64,000 bases of DNA, taken from Bradyrhizobium jicamae. Its GTDB lineage: Bacteria; Pseudomonadota; Alphaproteobacteria; Rhizobiales; Xanthobacteraceae. The translations under genes and the position numbers were made by a program. This document shows, piece by piece, positions 17,279 through 26,087 of the stretch. Position 1 is the first letter of the stretch; the number at the start of each line of letters is the position of its first letter. The stretch is from positions 1 to 64,000 of the forward strand of contig NZ_LLXZ01000120.1 in assembly GCF_001440395.1 (NCBI RefSeq). The letters are read 5' to 3'. Under the pieces are notes generated by a model that searched no databases, was not told the DNA's origin, and saw only the letters and a program-made list of their open reading frames with translations.

Positions 17279-18637
17279 ATGTCGACACTGCATTTCGCAT
17301 CAGCGCTGCTCCCCTCGGGGTGGGCCGACGACGTGCAAATGGAGGTGACGGATCAGACCATCACCAAGGTTACGGCCGGCGTTCCGCCGGGCCCGCACGA
17401 CGAACGCCACAAGCTCGCCATTCCCGGGATCGCGAGCCTGCACAGCCACGCGTTCCAGCGCGGAATGGCGGGGCTCGCCGAAACGCGCGGCGATTCCGCG
17501 GATACGTTCTGGACATGGCGCGAGACCATGTATCGCTTCGCGCTCGAAATGACGCCGGAAGACGCCGAAGCCGTCGCGACGTTGCTCTATGTCGAAATGC
17601 TCGAGCAAGGCTTTACCCGCGTCGGCGAGTTCCATTACCTGCATCACGACCACGACGGCGCGCCATACGCCAACCTCGCCGAGATGGCGACGCGAATTGC
17701 GCGGGCCGCCGAAATCGCCGGTATCGGGCTGACACTGCTGCCGAGTTTCTACGCACACGGCTCGTTTGGTGGCGCGGCCCCGCATGCCGGCCAGCGCCGG
17801 TTCATCTGCTCGGTCGACCAGTTCGCCAAGCTGATCGACGCGACACGGTCAGCCGTTCGCGCATTGCCCGGCGCCAATGTCGGCATCGCGCCGCACAGCC
17901 TGCGCGCCGTGATGCCGGACGAATTCGCGGCCCTCGCGCCACTGGCCGAAGGCGGACCGGTGCATATCCATGCCGCTGAACAGACAAAAGAAGTCGAGGA
18001 CTGCATCGCCTGGTCGGGCCGACGGCCGGTTGAGTGGTTGCTCGAACATGCGCCCGTCGATCAGCGTTGGTGCCTCATCCATGCGACCCATATGACAGAG
18101 GCGGAAACCACCGCGCTTGCAGGAAGCGGCGCGGTCGCCGGACTCTGCCCGGTCACCGAAGCGAGCCTTGGCGACGGTATCTTTCCTGCCCGCGAGTTCC
18201 TTGGCGCCGGCGGACGGTTCGGCATCGGTACCGACTCCAATGTGCTGGTCGGCGTCACCGACGAACTGCGTCAGCTCGAATATGGCCAGCGCTTGAAACA
18301 CCGCGAGCGCAATGTGCTGTCTGGCGGTCCCGGCCTGTCGACCGGTCGCGCGCTGTTCGAAACTGCGCTCACCGGCGGCGTCCAGGCGCTCGCACTGCCA
18401 ACCGCCGGACTCCAGGCAGGCGCGCGCGCCGACATCGTGACGCTCGACACCGCCCATCCCTCACTCGCCGGACGCCGCGGCGACGCCGTCCTCGACGGTT
18501 GGATTTTTGCGACGAGCGCGGGCGCCGTCGACACCGTCTGGGCAGGCGGCGCCAAGGTCGTCGAGAATGGACGGCATGTACTGCGTCAGAAGGCGCGCTT
18601 CGCATTCAACGCAGCAGTGCGGAGGCTTGTGGCATGA
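17279..18637 (+). CDS. hutF: Formimidoylglutamate deiminase
   Basis: A 452-residue amidohydrolase that converts formimino-glutamate to N-formylglutamate and ammonia, the branch used by Pseudomonas and many alphaproteobacteria instead of direct formamide release. The metal site LHSHAFQRGMAGL, the HIHAAEQTKEVEDC motif and GIGTDSNVLVGVTDELRQLE fit HutF. It starts the plus-strand hutF-hutC operon and overlaps hutC by 4 bp. The next enzyme required, N-formylglutamate deformylase (HutG), is not encoded in this window. Confidence 0.94.
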   Translation: MSTLHFASALLPSGWADDVQMEVTDQTITKVTAGVPPGPHDERHKLAIPGIASLHSHAFQRGMAGLAETRGDSADTFWTWRETMYRFALEMTPEDAEAVATLLYVEMLEQGFTRVGEFHYLHHDHDGAPYANLAEMATRIARAAEIAGIGLTLLPSFYAHGSFGGAAPHAGQRRFICSVDQFAKLIDATRSAVRALPGANVGIAPHSLRAVMPDEFAALAPLAEGGPVHIHAAEQTKEVEDCIAWSGRRPVEWLLEHAPVDQRWCLIHATHMTEAETTALAGSGAVAGLCPVTEASLGDGIFPAREFLGAGGRFGIGTDSNVLVGVTDELRQLEYGQRLKHRERNVLSGGPGLSTGRALFETALTGGVQALALPTAGLQAGARADIVTLDTAHPSLAGRRGDAVLDGWIFATSAGAVDTVWAGGAKVVENGRHVLRQKARFAFNAAVRRLVA

Positions 18638-19377
18638 GCCTCGCCACCGATCGCGGCAAGCCCCAGTCGGCCGACAAGCCGACGCTGTACAAGCAGATCC
18701 GGATCGATATCGAGCGCCGCATCCTGACTGGAGAATGGCCGCCCGGTCATCGCATCCCATACGAGCACGAGCTGATGTCGCTCTACGGCTGCTCGCGCAT
18801 GACGGTGAGCAAGGCGCTGTCGGAGCTCGCGCAAGCCGATCTTATCGAGCGGCGGCGCAAGGCCGGCAGCTTCGTCCGCCGTCCCACATTTCTGTCGGCG
18901 GTGCTCAAGATCGCCGACATCCGCGCGGAGATCGGCGCGCTCGGCCGCAGTTACGGCTATGAGTTGCTCCAGTGCTCGCGGCGCACCGCAAACGCCGCCG
19001 ACCGCGACCGCCTTGGCGCACGCAAAACCGGCAAGGTGATCGCGATTGCGTGCCGTCACAGCGCCGACGACGTGCCGTTCGCCATCGAGGACAGACTGAT
19101 CGATCTCGACGCCGTGCCCGAAGCGGCCACGGCGGATTTTGCGACCGAGCCGCCCGGCACGTGGCTGCTTCACCATGTGCCATGGACGGAAGCCGAGCAT
19201 TCGATCAGTGCCATCGTGGCTGACGAGCAGGCAGCGGCGGCGCTCGACATCGCGATTGGCGCGCCCTGCCTCGTGATCGACCGGCACACCTGGCGCAGCG
19301 CCCGGCCGCTGACCGCCGTGCGCCTGCTCTATCCGGGCGATTCCCATAAACTGGTTGCCCGCTTCAAAGGCGGCTGA
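18634..19377 (+). CDS. hutC: Histidine utilization repressor (GntR/HutC family)
   Basis: A 247-residue repressor with an N-terminal GntR winged helix (LYKQIRIDIERRILTGEWPPGHRIPYEHELMSLYGCSRMTVSKALSELA) and a C-terminal UTRA ligand domain (CRHSADDVPFAIEDRLIDL, VRLLYPGDSHKLVARF). HutC proteins sense urocanate and repress hut genes. The start at 18634 overlaps the hutF stop (ATGA). The operator candidate at 17228-17241 is the probable target, giving autoregulation of hutFC together with control of hutIHU. Confidence 0.93.
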   Translation: MSLATDRGKPQSADKPTLYKQIRIDIERRILTGEWPPGHRIPYEHELMSLYGCSRMTVSKALSELAQADLIERRRKAGSFVRRPTFLSAVLKIADIRAEIGALGRSYGYELLQCSRRTANAADRDRLGARKTGKVIAIACRHSADDVPFAIEDRLIDLDAVPEAATADFATEPPGTWLLHHVPWTEAEHSISAIVADEQAAAALDIAIGAPCLVIDRHTWRSARPLTAVRLLYPGDSHKLVARFKGG

Positions 19378-19494
19378 GGGGGACAATGATGCACGCAAGA
19401 TCTGGCACAGACCATGCAGCATTTCTGTACATCAGTTCGATGAAACGTGAACAGACCAAGACACAGTCCATGAACCAGCAAAAGGGATATAGCC

Positions 19495-20439
19495 ATGCGT
19501 AGTTTTGGATTTTTCGCGGCAGCCGCCGCTCTCTTAGTAGCCGCACCGGCCGCCGCTCAGGACGTAAAGGTCGGTATCGGCATCTCCGGATGGACTGGTT
19601 TTGCGCCGCTCACGCTCGCAAACCAGGCAGGCATCTTCAAGAAGAACGGTCTCGATGTAACGATCAAGAAGATCCCGCAGAAGGATCGGCACCTGGCCAT
19701 CGCCTCGGGTGACATCCAGTGCGCGGCGACCACGGTCGAGACCTGGATATCCTGGAATGCCAATGGCGTCGCCACCAAGCAGATCTTCCAGCTCGACAAG
19801 AGCTACGGCGCCGACGGCATGGTAACGCGGAACGATATCGCGGCGATCAAGGATCTGAAGGGCAAGACGGTCGCCGCGTCCGCCCCCGGCACCGCTCCGT
19901 ATTTCACCCTCGCATGGATGCTCAAGAAGAATGGCCTTACGGTCAAGGACGTCACGGTGGTAAACTTGGAGCCAGCCGCAGCGGCGCAGGCATTCGTGTC
20001 CGGCCAAAACGATGCAGCCATGACCTATGAGCCCTATTTGTCGACCGTGCGCGCCGCGCCCGACAAGGGCAAGATCATCGCGACCACGCTCGACTACCCG
20101 ATGATCATGGACACGTTCGGCTGCACGCCGAAATTCCTGACCGAGAATCCGAAAGCCGCGAAAGCACTGGCCGACAGCTATTTCGAGGCTGTCGCCATGA
20201 TCGACAAGGATCAGGCCAAGTCCTACGAAATCATGGGGTCGGACGTGAAGCAAACCGGTGAACAGTTCGGCAATTCGGCAAAGTATCTGCGTTGGCAGGA
20301 CAAGGCCGCGAACCAGAAATTCTTCGCGGGCGAGTGGCAGGCGTTCACAAAGGAAGCCGCAGACCTGCTGCTCGAGATCGGCATCATCAAATCGGTTCCG
20401 AAGATCGACGACCTCGTTGATACGAGCTTCATCAAGTAG
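19495..20439 (+). CDS. SsuA/TauA-like periplasmic ABC substrate-binding protein
   Basis: A 314-residue exported protein. A Sec signal peptide (MRSFGFFAAAAALLVAAPAAAQ) precedes a mature domain of the nitrate/sulfonate/taurine-binding superfamily (VGIGISGWTGFAPLTLANQAGIFKKNGLDV, DLKGKTVAASAPGTAPYFTLAWMLKKNGL, FVSGQNDAAMTYEPYLS). It is the first gene of an ABC operon beginning 117 bp after hutC. The ligand cannot be named: the position suggests histidine-related or other nitrogenous compounds, while the family covers sulfonates, nitrate and pyrimidine precursors. Confidence 0.88.
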   Translation: MRSFGFFAAAAALLVAAPAAAQDVKVGIGISGWTGFAPLTLANQAGIFKKNGLDVTIKKIPQKDRHLAIASGDIQCAATTVETWISWNANGVATKQIFQLDKSYGADGMVTRNDIAAIKDLKGKTVAASAPGTAPYFTLAWMLKKNGLTVKDVTVVNLEPAAAAQAFVSGQNDAAMTYEPYLSTVRAAPDKGKIIATTLDYPMIMDTFGCTPKFLTENPKAAKALADSYFEAVAMIDKDQAKSYEIMGSDVKQTGEQFGNSAKYLRWQDKAANQKFFAGEWQAFTKEAADLLLEIGIIKSVPKIDDLVDTSFIK

Positions 20440-20460
20440 GTTCGGTCGACACCGCACTGG

Positions 20461-20486
20461 TCCTGCTTCCACAGATGGAAGCAGGA
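20461..20486 (+). repeat. Perfect intercistronic stem-loop between binding-protein and permease genes
   Basis: An 11-bp perfect inverted repeat, TCCTGCTTCCA (20461-20471) and TGGAAGCAGGA (20476-20486), encloses a CAGA tetraloop 21 bp after the binding-protein stop. No U-tract follows. Such hairpins commonly stabilise the upstream message or reduce read-through, raising binding-protein levels over the membrane subunits. Confidence 0.7.
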
Positions 20487-20525
20487 CGTTCCGCGATCAG
20501 CGTACCGCTTTGAGGAACATGCCCT

Positions 20526-21302
20526 GTGATACGTCCTCTTGATCCTGTGACGTCGAAGCAACGCGCGGCCTATGGTCTGGCGTTCTTCGTCCTGTTCGTT
20601 GCCGTATGGGCATGGGCAACGTTTGGCGGCTACGTGTCCAAAACGTTTCTCGCCAACCCGCTGACCATGCTGCAGGAGGGTTGGGAGCTCCTGACCAAGC
20701 ACGGCTTCCTGTTCGACATCGGCATGACGATCTGGCGGGTGGTCGGCGGCTTCGTGCTGGCGGCCATCATCGCCGTGCCGCTCGGCGTCCTGATGGGCGC
20801 CTACAAGCCGATCGAAGCCTTCCTGGAGCCGTTCGTCTCGTTCGCCCGTTATTTGCCCGCCTCGGCCTTCATCCCGCTGTTGATCCTGTGGGCCGGCATC
20901 GGCGAGTTGCAGAAGCTGCTGGTCATCTTCATCGGCTCGGTGTTCCAGATCATCCTGATGGTCACCGTGACGGTCGGAAACACCCGGCGCGACCTCGTCG
21001 AAGCCGCCTACACGCTCGGCGCCAGCGACCGCGGCATCATCAACCGGGTGCTGCTGCCCTCCTCCGCCCCCGAGGTCGCGGAAATCCTTCGGCTCGTTCT
21101 CGGCTGGGCGTGGACCTATGTCATCGTCGCCGAGCTGATCGGATCATCCTCGGGCATCGGCCACATGATCACCGACAGCCAGGCCCTGCTCAACACCGGC
21201 CAGATCATCTTCGGCATCATCGTCATCGGGCTGATCGGCCTGGTGTCGGACTTTCTTTTCAAGGCGTTCAACGCCTGGCTGTTCCCGTGGAAGCTGGCAT
21301 GA
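20526..21302 (+). CDS. SsuC/TauC-like ABC transporter permease
   Basis: A 258-residue inner-membrane protein with about six hydrophobic segments and the family coupling-loop sequence DLVEAAYTLGASDRGIINRVLLPSSAPEVAEILRL followed by GWAWTYVIVAELIGSSSGIGHMI. It uses a GTG start at 20526. Its stop overlaps the start of the ATPase gene (ATGA). It forms the channel of the importer whose binding protein is encoded upstream. Confidence 0.9.
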   Translation: MIRPLDPVTSKQRAAYGLAFFVLFVAVWAWATFGGYVSKTFLANPLTMLQEGWELLTKHGFLFDIGMTIWRVVGGFVLAAIIAVPLGVLMGAYKPIEAFLEPFVSFARYLPASAFIPLLILWAGIGELQKLLVIFIGSVFQIILMVTVTVGNTRRDLVEAAYTLGASDRGIINRVLLPSSAPEVAEILRLVLGWAWTYVIVAELIGSSSGIGHMITDSQALLNTGQIIFGIIVIGLIGLVSDFLFKAFNAWLFPWKLA

Positions 21303-22084
21303 CCAAGCTCAGAATCGATCAGGTCGCCCGCACCTTCCCCGCGCGCCAGGGCCATGCGCCGACGCGCGCGCTGGAGCCAATCGACCTCGACGTCGGCAAC
21401 AATGACTTCGTCACCATCCTCGGCCCGTCGGGCTGCGGAAAATCGACGTTGCTGCGCATCATCGCCGGGCTCGACCGTCCGACCAGCGGCCGCGTCATTC
21501 TGGACGGACAGGAGGTAACGGGACCGGGCGCCGATCGCGGCATGGTGTTTCAGTCCTACACGCTGTTTCCATGGCTGACCGTGCGCGAAAACATCGCGTT
21601 CGGCCTGCGCGAGCGCGGGGTTTCGGAAGCAGACCGCGAAAAGATCGCCGACGGTTTCATCCAGCGCGTCGGCCTGCAGGGCTTCGAAAATCATTGGCCG
21701 AAGCAACTCTCCGGCGGCATGCAGCAACGCACGGCGATTGCGCGGGCCCTGGCCAACGATCCAAAGATCCTGCTGCTCGACGAACCGTTCGGCGCGCTGG
21801 ATAATCAAACCCGCGTGCTAATGCAGGAAATGCTGCTCGGCATCTGGGAACGCGACCAGAAGACCGTGCTGTTCGTCACGCATGATATCGAGGAAGCGAT
21901 CTTCCTCGGCAGCCGCGTCATCGTCATGAGCGCCCGTCCCGGCCGCATCAAGGCCGAGATCGCGGTCGATCTGCCGCACCCGCGATCCTACAAGATCAAG
22001 ACCACGCCTGAATTCGTCAGCCTGAAGGAACGGCTCGTCGAAGAGATCCGTGCCGAGGCCTTGAAGGTTGCGGTTCACGCCTGA
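21299..22084 (+). CDS. SsuB/TauB-like ABC transporter ATP-binding protein
   Basis: A 261-residue ATPase with Walker A (GPSGCGKST), the Q-loop MVFQSYTLFPWLTVRENIAFGL, the signature LSGGMQQR, Walker B (ILLLDEPFGALD) and the H-loop FVTHDIEEA. This set is typical of nitrate/sulfonate/taurine importers. The start at 21299 overlaps the permease stop; a much longer upstream frame is rejected because it only reads through the permease gene. It completes a binding protein-permease-ATPase operon next to the hut genes. Confidence 0.93.
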   Translation: MTKLRIDQVARTFPARQGHAPTRALEPIDLDVGNNDFVTILGPSGCGKSTLLRIIAGLDRPTSGRVILDGQEVTGPGADRGMVFQSYTLFPWLTVRENIAFGLRERGVSEADREKIADGFIQRVGLQGFENHWPKQLSGGMQQRTAIARALANDPKILLLDEPFGALDNQTRVLMQEMLLGIWERDQKTVLFVTHDIEEAIFLGSRVIVMSARPGRIKAEIAVDLPHPRSYKIKTTPEFVSLKERLVEEIRAEALKVAVHA

Positions 22085-22262
22085 CCATCGCGCGCTGTGA
22101 AATACGCCCCCGAACGCGGTGAAATCAGTCCCGGATTTTGCTACGCTGATCCCCGCTTGCACTGGACTCGTTGGATGCCGTCGCATCCATCGCTCCTGAT
22201 TGCCTCGCCATTGCGAACTTCCAACGCAGTGCGACGCTCCGCATCCCGACAGGGAGACAGCC

Positions 22263-23546
22263 ATGGTGAAACCGTTTCCGTCGAAGACCCACATCGGCAA
22301 CCACATGCTGCATCCGGAAACGCTGATGCTGAATTACGGCTACGATCCGCAACTGTCGGAGGGCGCCGTCAAGCCACCGGTCTTCCTGACCTCGACCTTC
22401 GTCTTCCGCACTGCCGAAGACGGACAGGATTTTTTCGATTTCGTCTCGGGCCGGCGCGAGCCCCCGGAGGGGATGGGCGCGGGGCTGGTTTATTCGCGCT
22501 TCAATCACCCCAACAGCGAGATCGTCGAAGACAGGCTCGCTGTCTACGAGCGAGCCGAGAATTGCGCGCTGTTCTCTTCGGGCATGGCTGCGATTTCGAC
22601 CACGATCCTGGCTTTCGTCCGCCCCGGCGACGTCATTCTGCACTCTCAGCCGCTCTATGGCGGAACGGAGACCCTGCTTGCGAAGACGCTTGCGAATCTC
22701 TCGATCGGCGCCGTGGGCTTTGCCGACGGCCTCGATGAAACTGCAGTGAGGCTGGCGGCGGAGAACGCCATGCAGAAAGGCCGGGTCGCGATGATTTTCA
22801 TCGAAACGCCGGCAAACCCCACCAATGGACTGGTCGATGTCGCGATGATCCGACGCGTTGCCGACATGATCGGGCAGACCCAGCGGCACACGCCGATCAT
22901 TGCGTGCGACAATACCTTGCTCGGGCCGGTGTTTCAGCGGCCGATCGAACATGGCGCTGATCTATCGGTGTACTCGCTGACCAAATATGTCGGTGGTCAT
23001 TCCGACCTGATCGCGGGCGCGGCGATCGGCTCAAAAGCCATCTTGAAGGATATCAAGGCATTGCGAAGCGCCATCGGCACCCAGCTCGATCCGCACTCCT
23101 GCTGGATGATCGGCCGATCGCTCGAGACGCTGAGCCTGCGCATGGAAAAAGCAGACCGAAACGCGCGGCTCGTGGCGGACTACCTGCGCGACCACGACAA
23201 GGTGGCGAAGGTCCATTACCTCGCTCACCACGAACCGGAGTCCGTCGCCGGCCGTCTGTTCGCGCGCCAATGCAGCGGCGCAGGCTCCACATTCTCGTTC
23301 GACATTGTCGGCGGCCAGGCGGCCGCTTCAAAGTTCCTCAACGCGTTGCAGATCTTCAAGCTGGCGGTGAGCCTGGGCGGCACCGAATCGCTTGCCAGCC
23401 TGCCCGCAAGCATGACCCACTCCGGCGTGCCGGCCGACATCCGCCAGAAAATCGGCGTTCTGGACTGCACGATCCGGCTGTCGATCGGCATCGAGCATCC
23501 CTCCGACCTGATCGCGGATCTCGCGCAAGCCTTGAACGAGGCATAG
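22263..23546 (+). CDS. Cys/Met-metabolism PLP enzyme (cystathionine gamma-synthase / methionine gamma-lyase family)
   Basis: A 427-residue fold-type I PLP enzyme. Family features: VKPPVFLTSTFVF, YSRFNHPNSEIVEDRL, ALFSSGMAAISTTI, the lysine of VYSLTKYVGGHSDLIAGA, and SLGGTESLASLPASMTHSG. The family covers cystathionine gamma-synthase, cystathionine lyases and methionine gamma-lyase, and the sequence alone does not choose between them. The ATG at 22263 has a GGGAGA ribosome-binding site and gives the normal length. It stands alone, 178 bp after the ABC operon and convergent with the PQQ dehydrogenase gene. Confidence 0.88.
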   Translation: MVKPFPSKTHIGNHMLHPETLMLNYGYDPQLSEGAVKPPVFLTSTFVFRTAEDGQDFFDFVSGRREPPEGMGAGLVYSRFNHPNSEIVEDRLAVYERAENCALFSSGMAAISTTILAFVRPGDVILHSQPLYGGTETLLAKTLANLSIGAVGFADGLDETAVRLAAENAMQKGRVAMIFIETPANPTNGLVDVAMIRRVADMIGQTQRHTPIIACDNTLLGPVFQRPIEHGADLSVYSLTKYVGGHSDLIAGAAIGSKAILKDIKALRSAIGTQLDPHSCWMIGRSLETLSLRMEKADRNARLVADYLRDHDKVAKVHYLAHHEPESVAGRLFARQCSGAGSTFSFDIVGGQAAASKFLNALQIFKLAVSLGGTESLASLPASMTHSGVPADIRQKIGVLDCTIRLSIGIEHPSDLIADLAQALNEA

Positions 23547-23588
23547 CCGTCCGCCACGCATGAGAGGACTGGATCGCGCCAGCGCCTC

Positions 23589-23608
23589 GCTGCTGCCGCC
23601 GCAGCAGC
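23589..23608. terminator. GC-rich stem-loop between convergent genes
   Basis: A perfect 8-bp inverted repeat, GCTGCTGC (23589-23596) and GCAGCAGC (23601-23608) with a 4-nt loop, lies in the 88-bp interval between convergent stops. No U-tract is present on either side, so termination would be weak or factor-assisted. Confidence 0.4.
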
Positions 23609-23634
23609 CAGACGACCGACGCGACCGCTCACCG

Positions 23635-25356
23635 TCACTTCTTGACAGCGAACACCCAGACGACGCCGCCTTGCGGCACGTTGTTCTCCAGGCCGGGGAC
23701 CTTGCCCACCAATGCGTCCTGAATGCGCTGCGCGTCGACGCCCCAGCCAGACTGGACGGCAATATACTGCGTGCCGTCCACCTCATACGCGATCGGCATG
23801 CCCACGATCCCGGAGTTGGTTTTTTGCTCCCAAAGCAGTTCACCGGTCTTGGCATGGAAGGCACGGAACATCCGGTCATTGGTGCCGCCGACAAAGATGA
23901 GGTCGCCAGCGGTAGCGGTCACCGAACCGAACAGTTGTGACTTCGGAAAATTATGCGACCAGACCTTCTTGCCCGTGGCCGGATCCCACGCTTGCAGTTC
24001 ACCAAAGTGTGTAGCGCCGGGACGGGGCGTCAAACCGATATCCTCGGGCTTGGTCCCGAGCCAAAGCTTGCCGGGAACCAGCGGCAGTTTTTCCCCCGTA
24101 AAGCCGCCGCAGAAATTCTCGTTGGCGGGAACGTAGACCAATCCGGTTTTCTGACTATATGCCGCCGACGGCCAATCCTTGCCGCCCCACAATGACGGAC
24201 AGAATTCAACCCGCTTGCCAACTCCCGGCTTGTGGGCCGGATCGGCAATCGGCTTGCCGTTGGCATCGATGCTCTTCCAGACATTGGTATAAACGAAAGG
24301 CCAGCCGGCGACGTATTTGATGCCCTCCGGCTTGCGCTCAAGCACCCAGAAGATCGCGTTGCGGCCTGGATGAATCAGGCTCTTGATGGTGCGACCGTCC
24401 CTTTGCAGGTCGATCAGCATTGGAGCGTCCACCTCGTCCCAGTCCCAGGAATCATTTTGATGGTACTGGAAATATGATTTCATCTTGCCGCTGTCGGGAT
24501 CGAGCGCGAGCACCGACGTCGAGTAGAGATTGTCGCCGGGATGGGTTTCACCCGGCCAGGGCGCGGCATTGCCGGTGCCCCAGTAGACCGTTCTGGCGTC
24601 CACATCGTACGTGCCTGTCATCCACGCCGGCGCGCCTCCGGTTTTCCAGTCGTCGCCGCTCCACGTATCATGGCCGGGCTCGCCCGGGCCGGGAATGGTG
24701 AAGGTTCGCCACAGTTCCTTGCCCGTGTTGGCATCGTAGGCAACGATATAACCGCGGATGCCGAATTCGCCGCCGGAGCCGCCGACGATCACCTTGCCGT
24801 CCACGACCAGCGGCATCAGGGTCAAATACTGCCCCTTCTTGTAGTCCTGAACCTTGGTGTCCCAGACCACTTTGCCGGTCTTGGCATCGAGCGCGACCAG
24901 ATGGTCGTCCGTCGTGGCGAGATACAGCTTGTCCTCCCACAACCCGACGCCGCGGTTGGTGGGATGCAACTGGAAGAGATCTTCGGGAAGCTGGCGTTTG
25001 TATCGCCAGTACTCATCGCCGGTCTTGGCGTTGAGCGCGATCACCTGCCCCTCCGGCGTTGAGACGAACATCACGCCATTGTTGATGATCGGCGGCGCCT
25101 GGTGTCCCTCGACCACGCCGGTCGAGAACGTCCACACCGGCACCAGATTTTTCACGTTCGAAGTGTTGATCTGGTCGAGCGTGCTGTAGCCCTGCCCGTC
25201 ATAGGTCCGGCGATAATGCATCCAGTTGCCGGGCTCGGGATTCTTGAGCCGTTCGGTGGTTACCGGGCTGTAGTTCTCGATCGGGCCGGCGGCAGCGATC
25301 GAAACGAGGCATGTGGACGCGAGCAAACCGGACAAAAGCCATTGCTTCAAGACCAT
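23635..25356 (-). CDS. PQQ-dependent alcohol dehydrogenase with predicted lanthanide site, lacking the vicinal disulfide
   Basis: A 573-residue periplasmic quinoprotein with a Sec signal peptide (KQWLLSGLLASTCLVSIAAAG) and repeated PQQ-propeller motifs (ALNAKTGDEYW, ALDAKTGKVVW, AYDANTGKELW). Metal ligands by alignment with XoxF are Glu197 (SGGEFG), Asn263 (GTGN) and Asp305, with an extra Asp307 in NDSWDWDE, the hallmark of lanthanide-dependent members. Unlike XoxF and ExaA, the adjacent-cysteine ring is missing: the position reads HPTNRG instead of CCDTVNRG. No cytochrome domain is fused. The start at 25356 has a GGGGAGG ribosome-binding site; an ATG at 25383 is possible. The gene follows a Rieske protein gene by 77 bp. 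Substrate unknown, probably an alcohol. Confidence 0.88.
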   Translation of the reverse strand: MVLKQWLLSGLLASTCLVSIAAAGPIENYSPVTTERLKNPEPGNWMHYRRTYDGQGYSTLDQINTSNVKNLVPVWTFSTGVVEGHQAPPIINNGVMFVSTPEGQVIALNAKTGDEYWRYKRQLPEDLFQLHPTNRGVGLWEDKLYLATTDDHLVALDAKTGKVVWDTKVQDYKKGQYLTLMPLVVDGKVIVGGSGGEFGIRGYIVAYDANTGKELWRTFTIPGPGEPGHDTWSGDDWKTGGAPAWMTGTYDVDARTVYWGTGNAAPWPGETHPGDNLYSTSVLALDPDSGKMKSYFQYHQNDSWDWDEVDAPMLIDLQRDGRTIKSLIHPGRNAIFWVLERKPEGIKYVAGWPFVYTNVWKSIDANGKPIADPAHKPGVGKRVEFCPSLWGGKDWPSAAYSQKTGLVYVPANENFCGGFTGEKLPLVPGKLWLGTKPEDIGLTPRPGATHFGELQAWDPATGKKVWSHNFPKSQLFGSVTATAGDLIFVGGTNDRMFRAFHAKTGELLWEQKTNSGIVGMPIAYEVDGTQYIAVQSGWGVDAQRIQDALVGKVPGLENNVPQGGVVWVFAVKK

Positions 25357-25433
25357 AGCGCAACCTCCCCTTTTTGTTTTCATCTCACGAATTCTGCTTT
25401 TTCTTCGTCGTGGATCGAGACGGCCGCCCACCG

Positions 25434-26084
25434 TCACCTCGACTGCTGCGCGCCCACCTTTCCAATGAATGCCGCAGCCACCGTCAGTGGACCGGCGTCC
25501 GTTGCCAACGGAAGTGCCGGCAGGCGCCGCGGCGCCGGTCCAAACACGACCTGTGCGCTTTGCCTGGGGTCAAACTCCGAATTATGGCAAACGCATTTGA
25601 ACACGTCCTTGTCGCCGCCTGCCGCCTTTACCCACGCAGTGACCGGACAACCGGTATGGACGCAGATTGCCGAATAGGCCACGACGCCGCCGGCGGCGCG
25701 CGAACGCGTCTCTTCATCCAGCTCGGCGGGTTCCAGTTTGACGACGAGTATCTCGTTCAGGCGCGAGCCCTTGCGCACGACCGATGTCTTGGGATCCCTT
25801 GGCCAGGCCCGAACCGGCGGGCCGCCAGTCTGCAGATCCTGCGGCTTGATCACCTCGCCCGCACGATCCCCTTCGGCGAAAACCAGAACGTCGCCCTTCT
25901 GAGGCCGCTCGTTGCTTCCAGGTAAATCTTCCTGCGCAATGGAGGGCCTTACCGACGCCAGGCAGGCCCCGGTGGCGAGTGCGGTCAAGATGAGTGCGCG
26001 CCGCGTCGGATCCTGACACATCGCCGTCACGAGCTCCGCGTCTGTGCGTGTGATCGACGTTGTTGCCTGATCTGATTTGCACAT
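25434..26084 (-). CDS. Tat-exported Rieske [2Fe-2S] protein paired with the PQQ dehydrogenase
   Basis: A protein of about 216 residues with a twin-arginine signal (DPTRRALILTALATGACLASVRPSIAQ). The C-terminal half holds a complete Rieske site: CVHTGC and CVCHNSEFDP, giving two Cys and two His ligands and the stabilising cysteine pair of bc1-type Rieske proteins. Tat export fits a protein folded with its cluster before secretion. It precedes the PQQ dehydrogenase in the same orientation, so the two are probably co-transcribed and the Rieske protein may carry electrons from it. No cytochrome b or c1 gene is nearby, so it is not part of a bc1 operon. The start could also be 26021 (MCQDPTRR). Confidence 0.85.
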   Translation of the reverse strand: MCKSDQATTSITRTDAELVTAMCQDPTRRALILTALATGACLASVRPSIAQEDLPGSNERPQKGDVLVFAEGDRAGEVIKPQDLQTGGPPVRAWPRDPKTSVVRKGSRLNEILVVKLEPAELDEETRSRAAGGVVAYSAICVHTGCPVTAWVKAAGGDKDVFKCVCHNSEFDPRQSAQVVFGPAPRRLPALPLATDAGPLTVAAAFIGKVGAQQSR

Positions 26085-26087
26085 CAC

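Noticed and set aside
25434..26084. Rieske subunit of a cytochrome bc1 complex
   Set aside because: No cytochrome b or c1 gene is adjacent, the leader is followed by a non-bc1 N-terminal domain, and the partner gene is a PQQ dehydrogenase.
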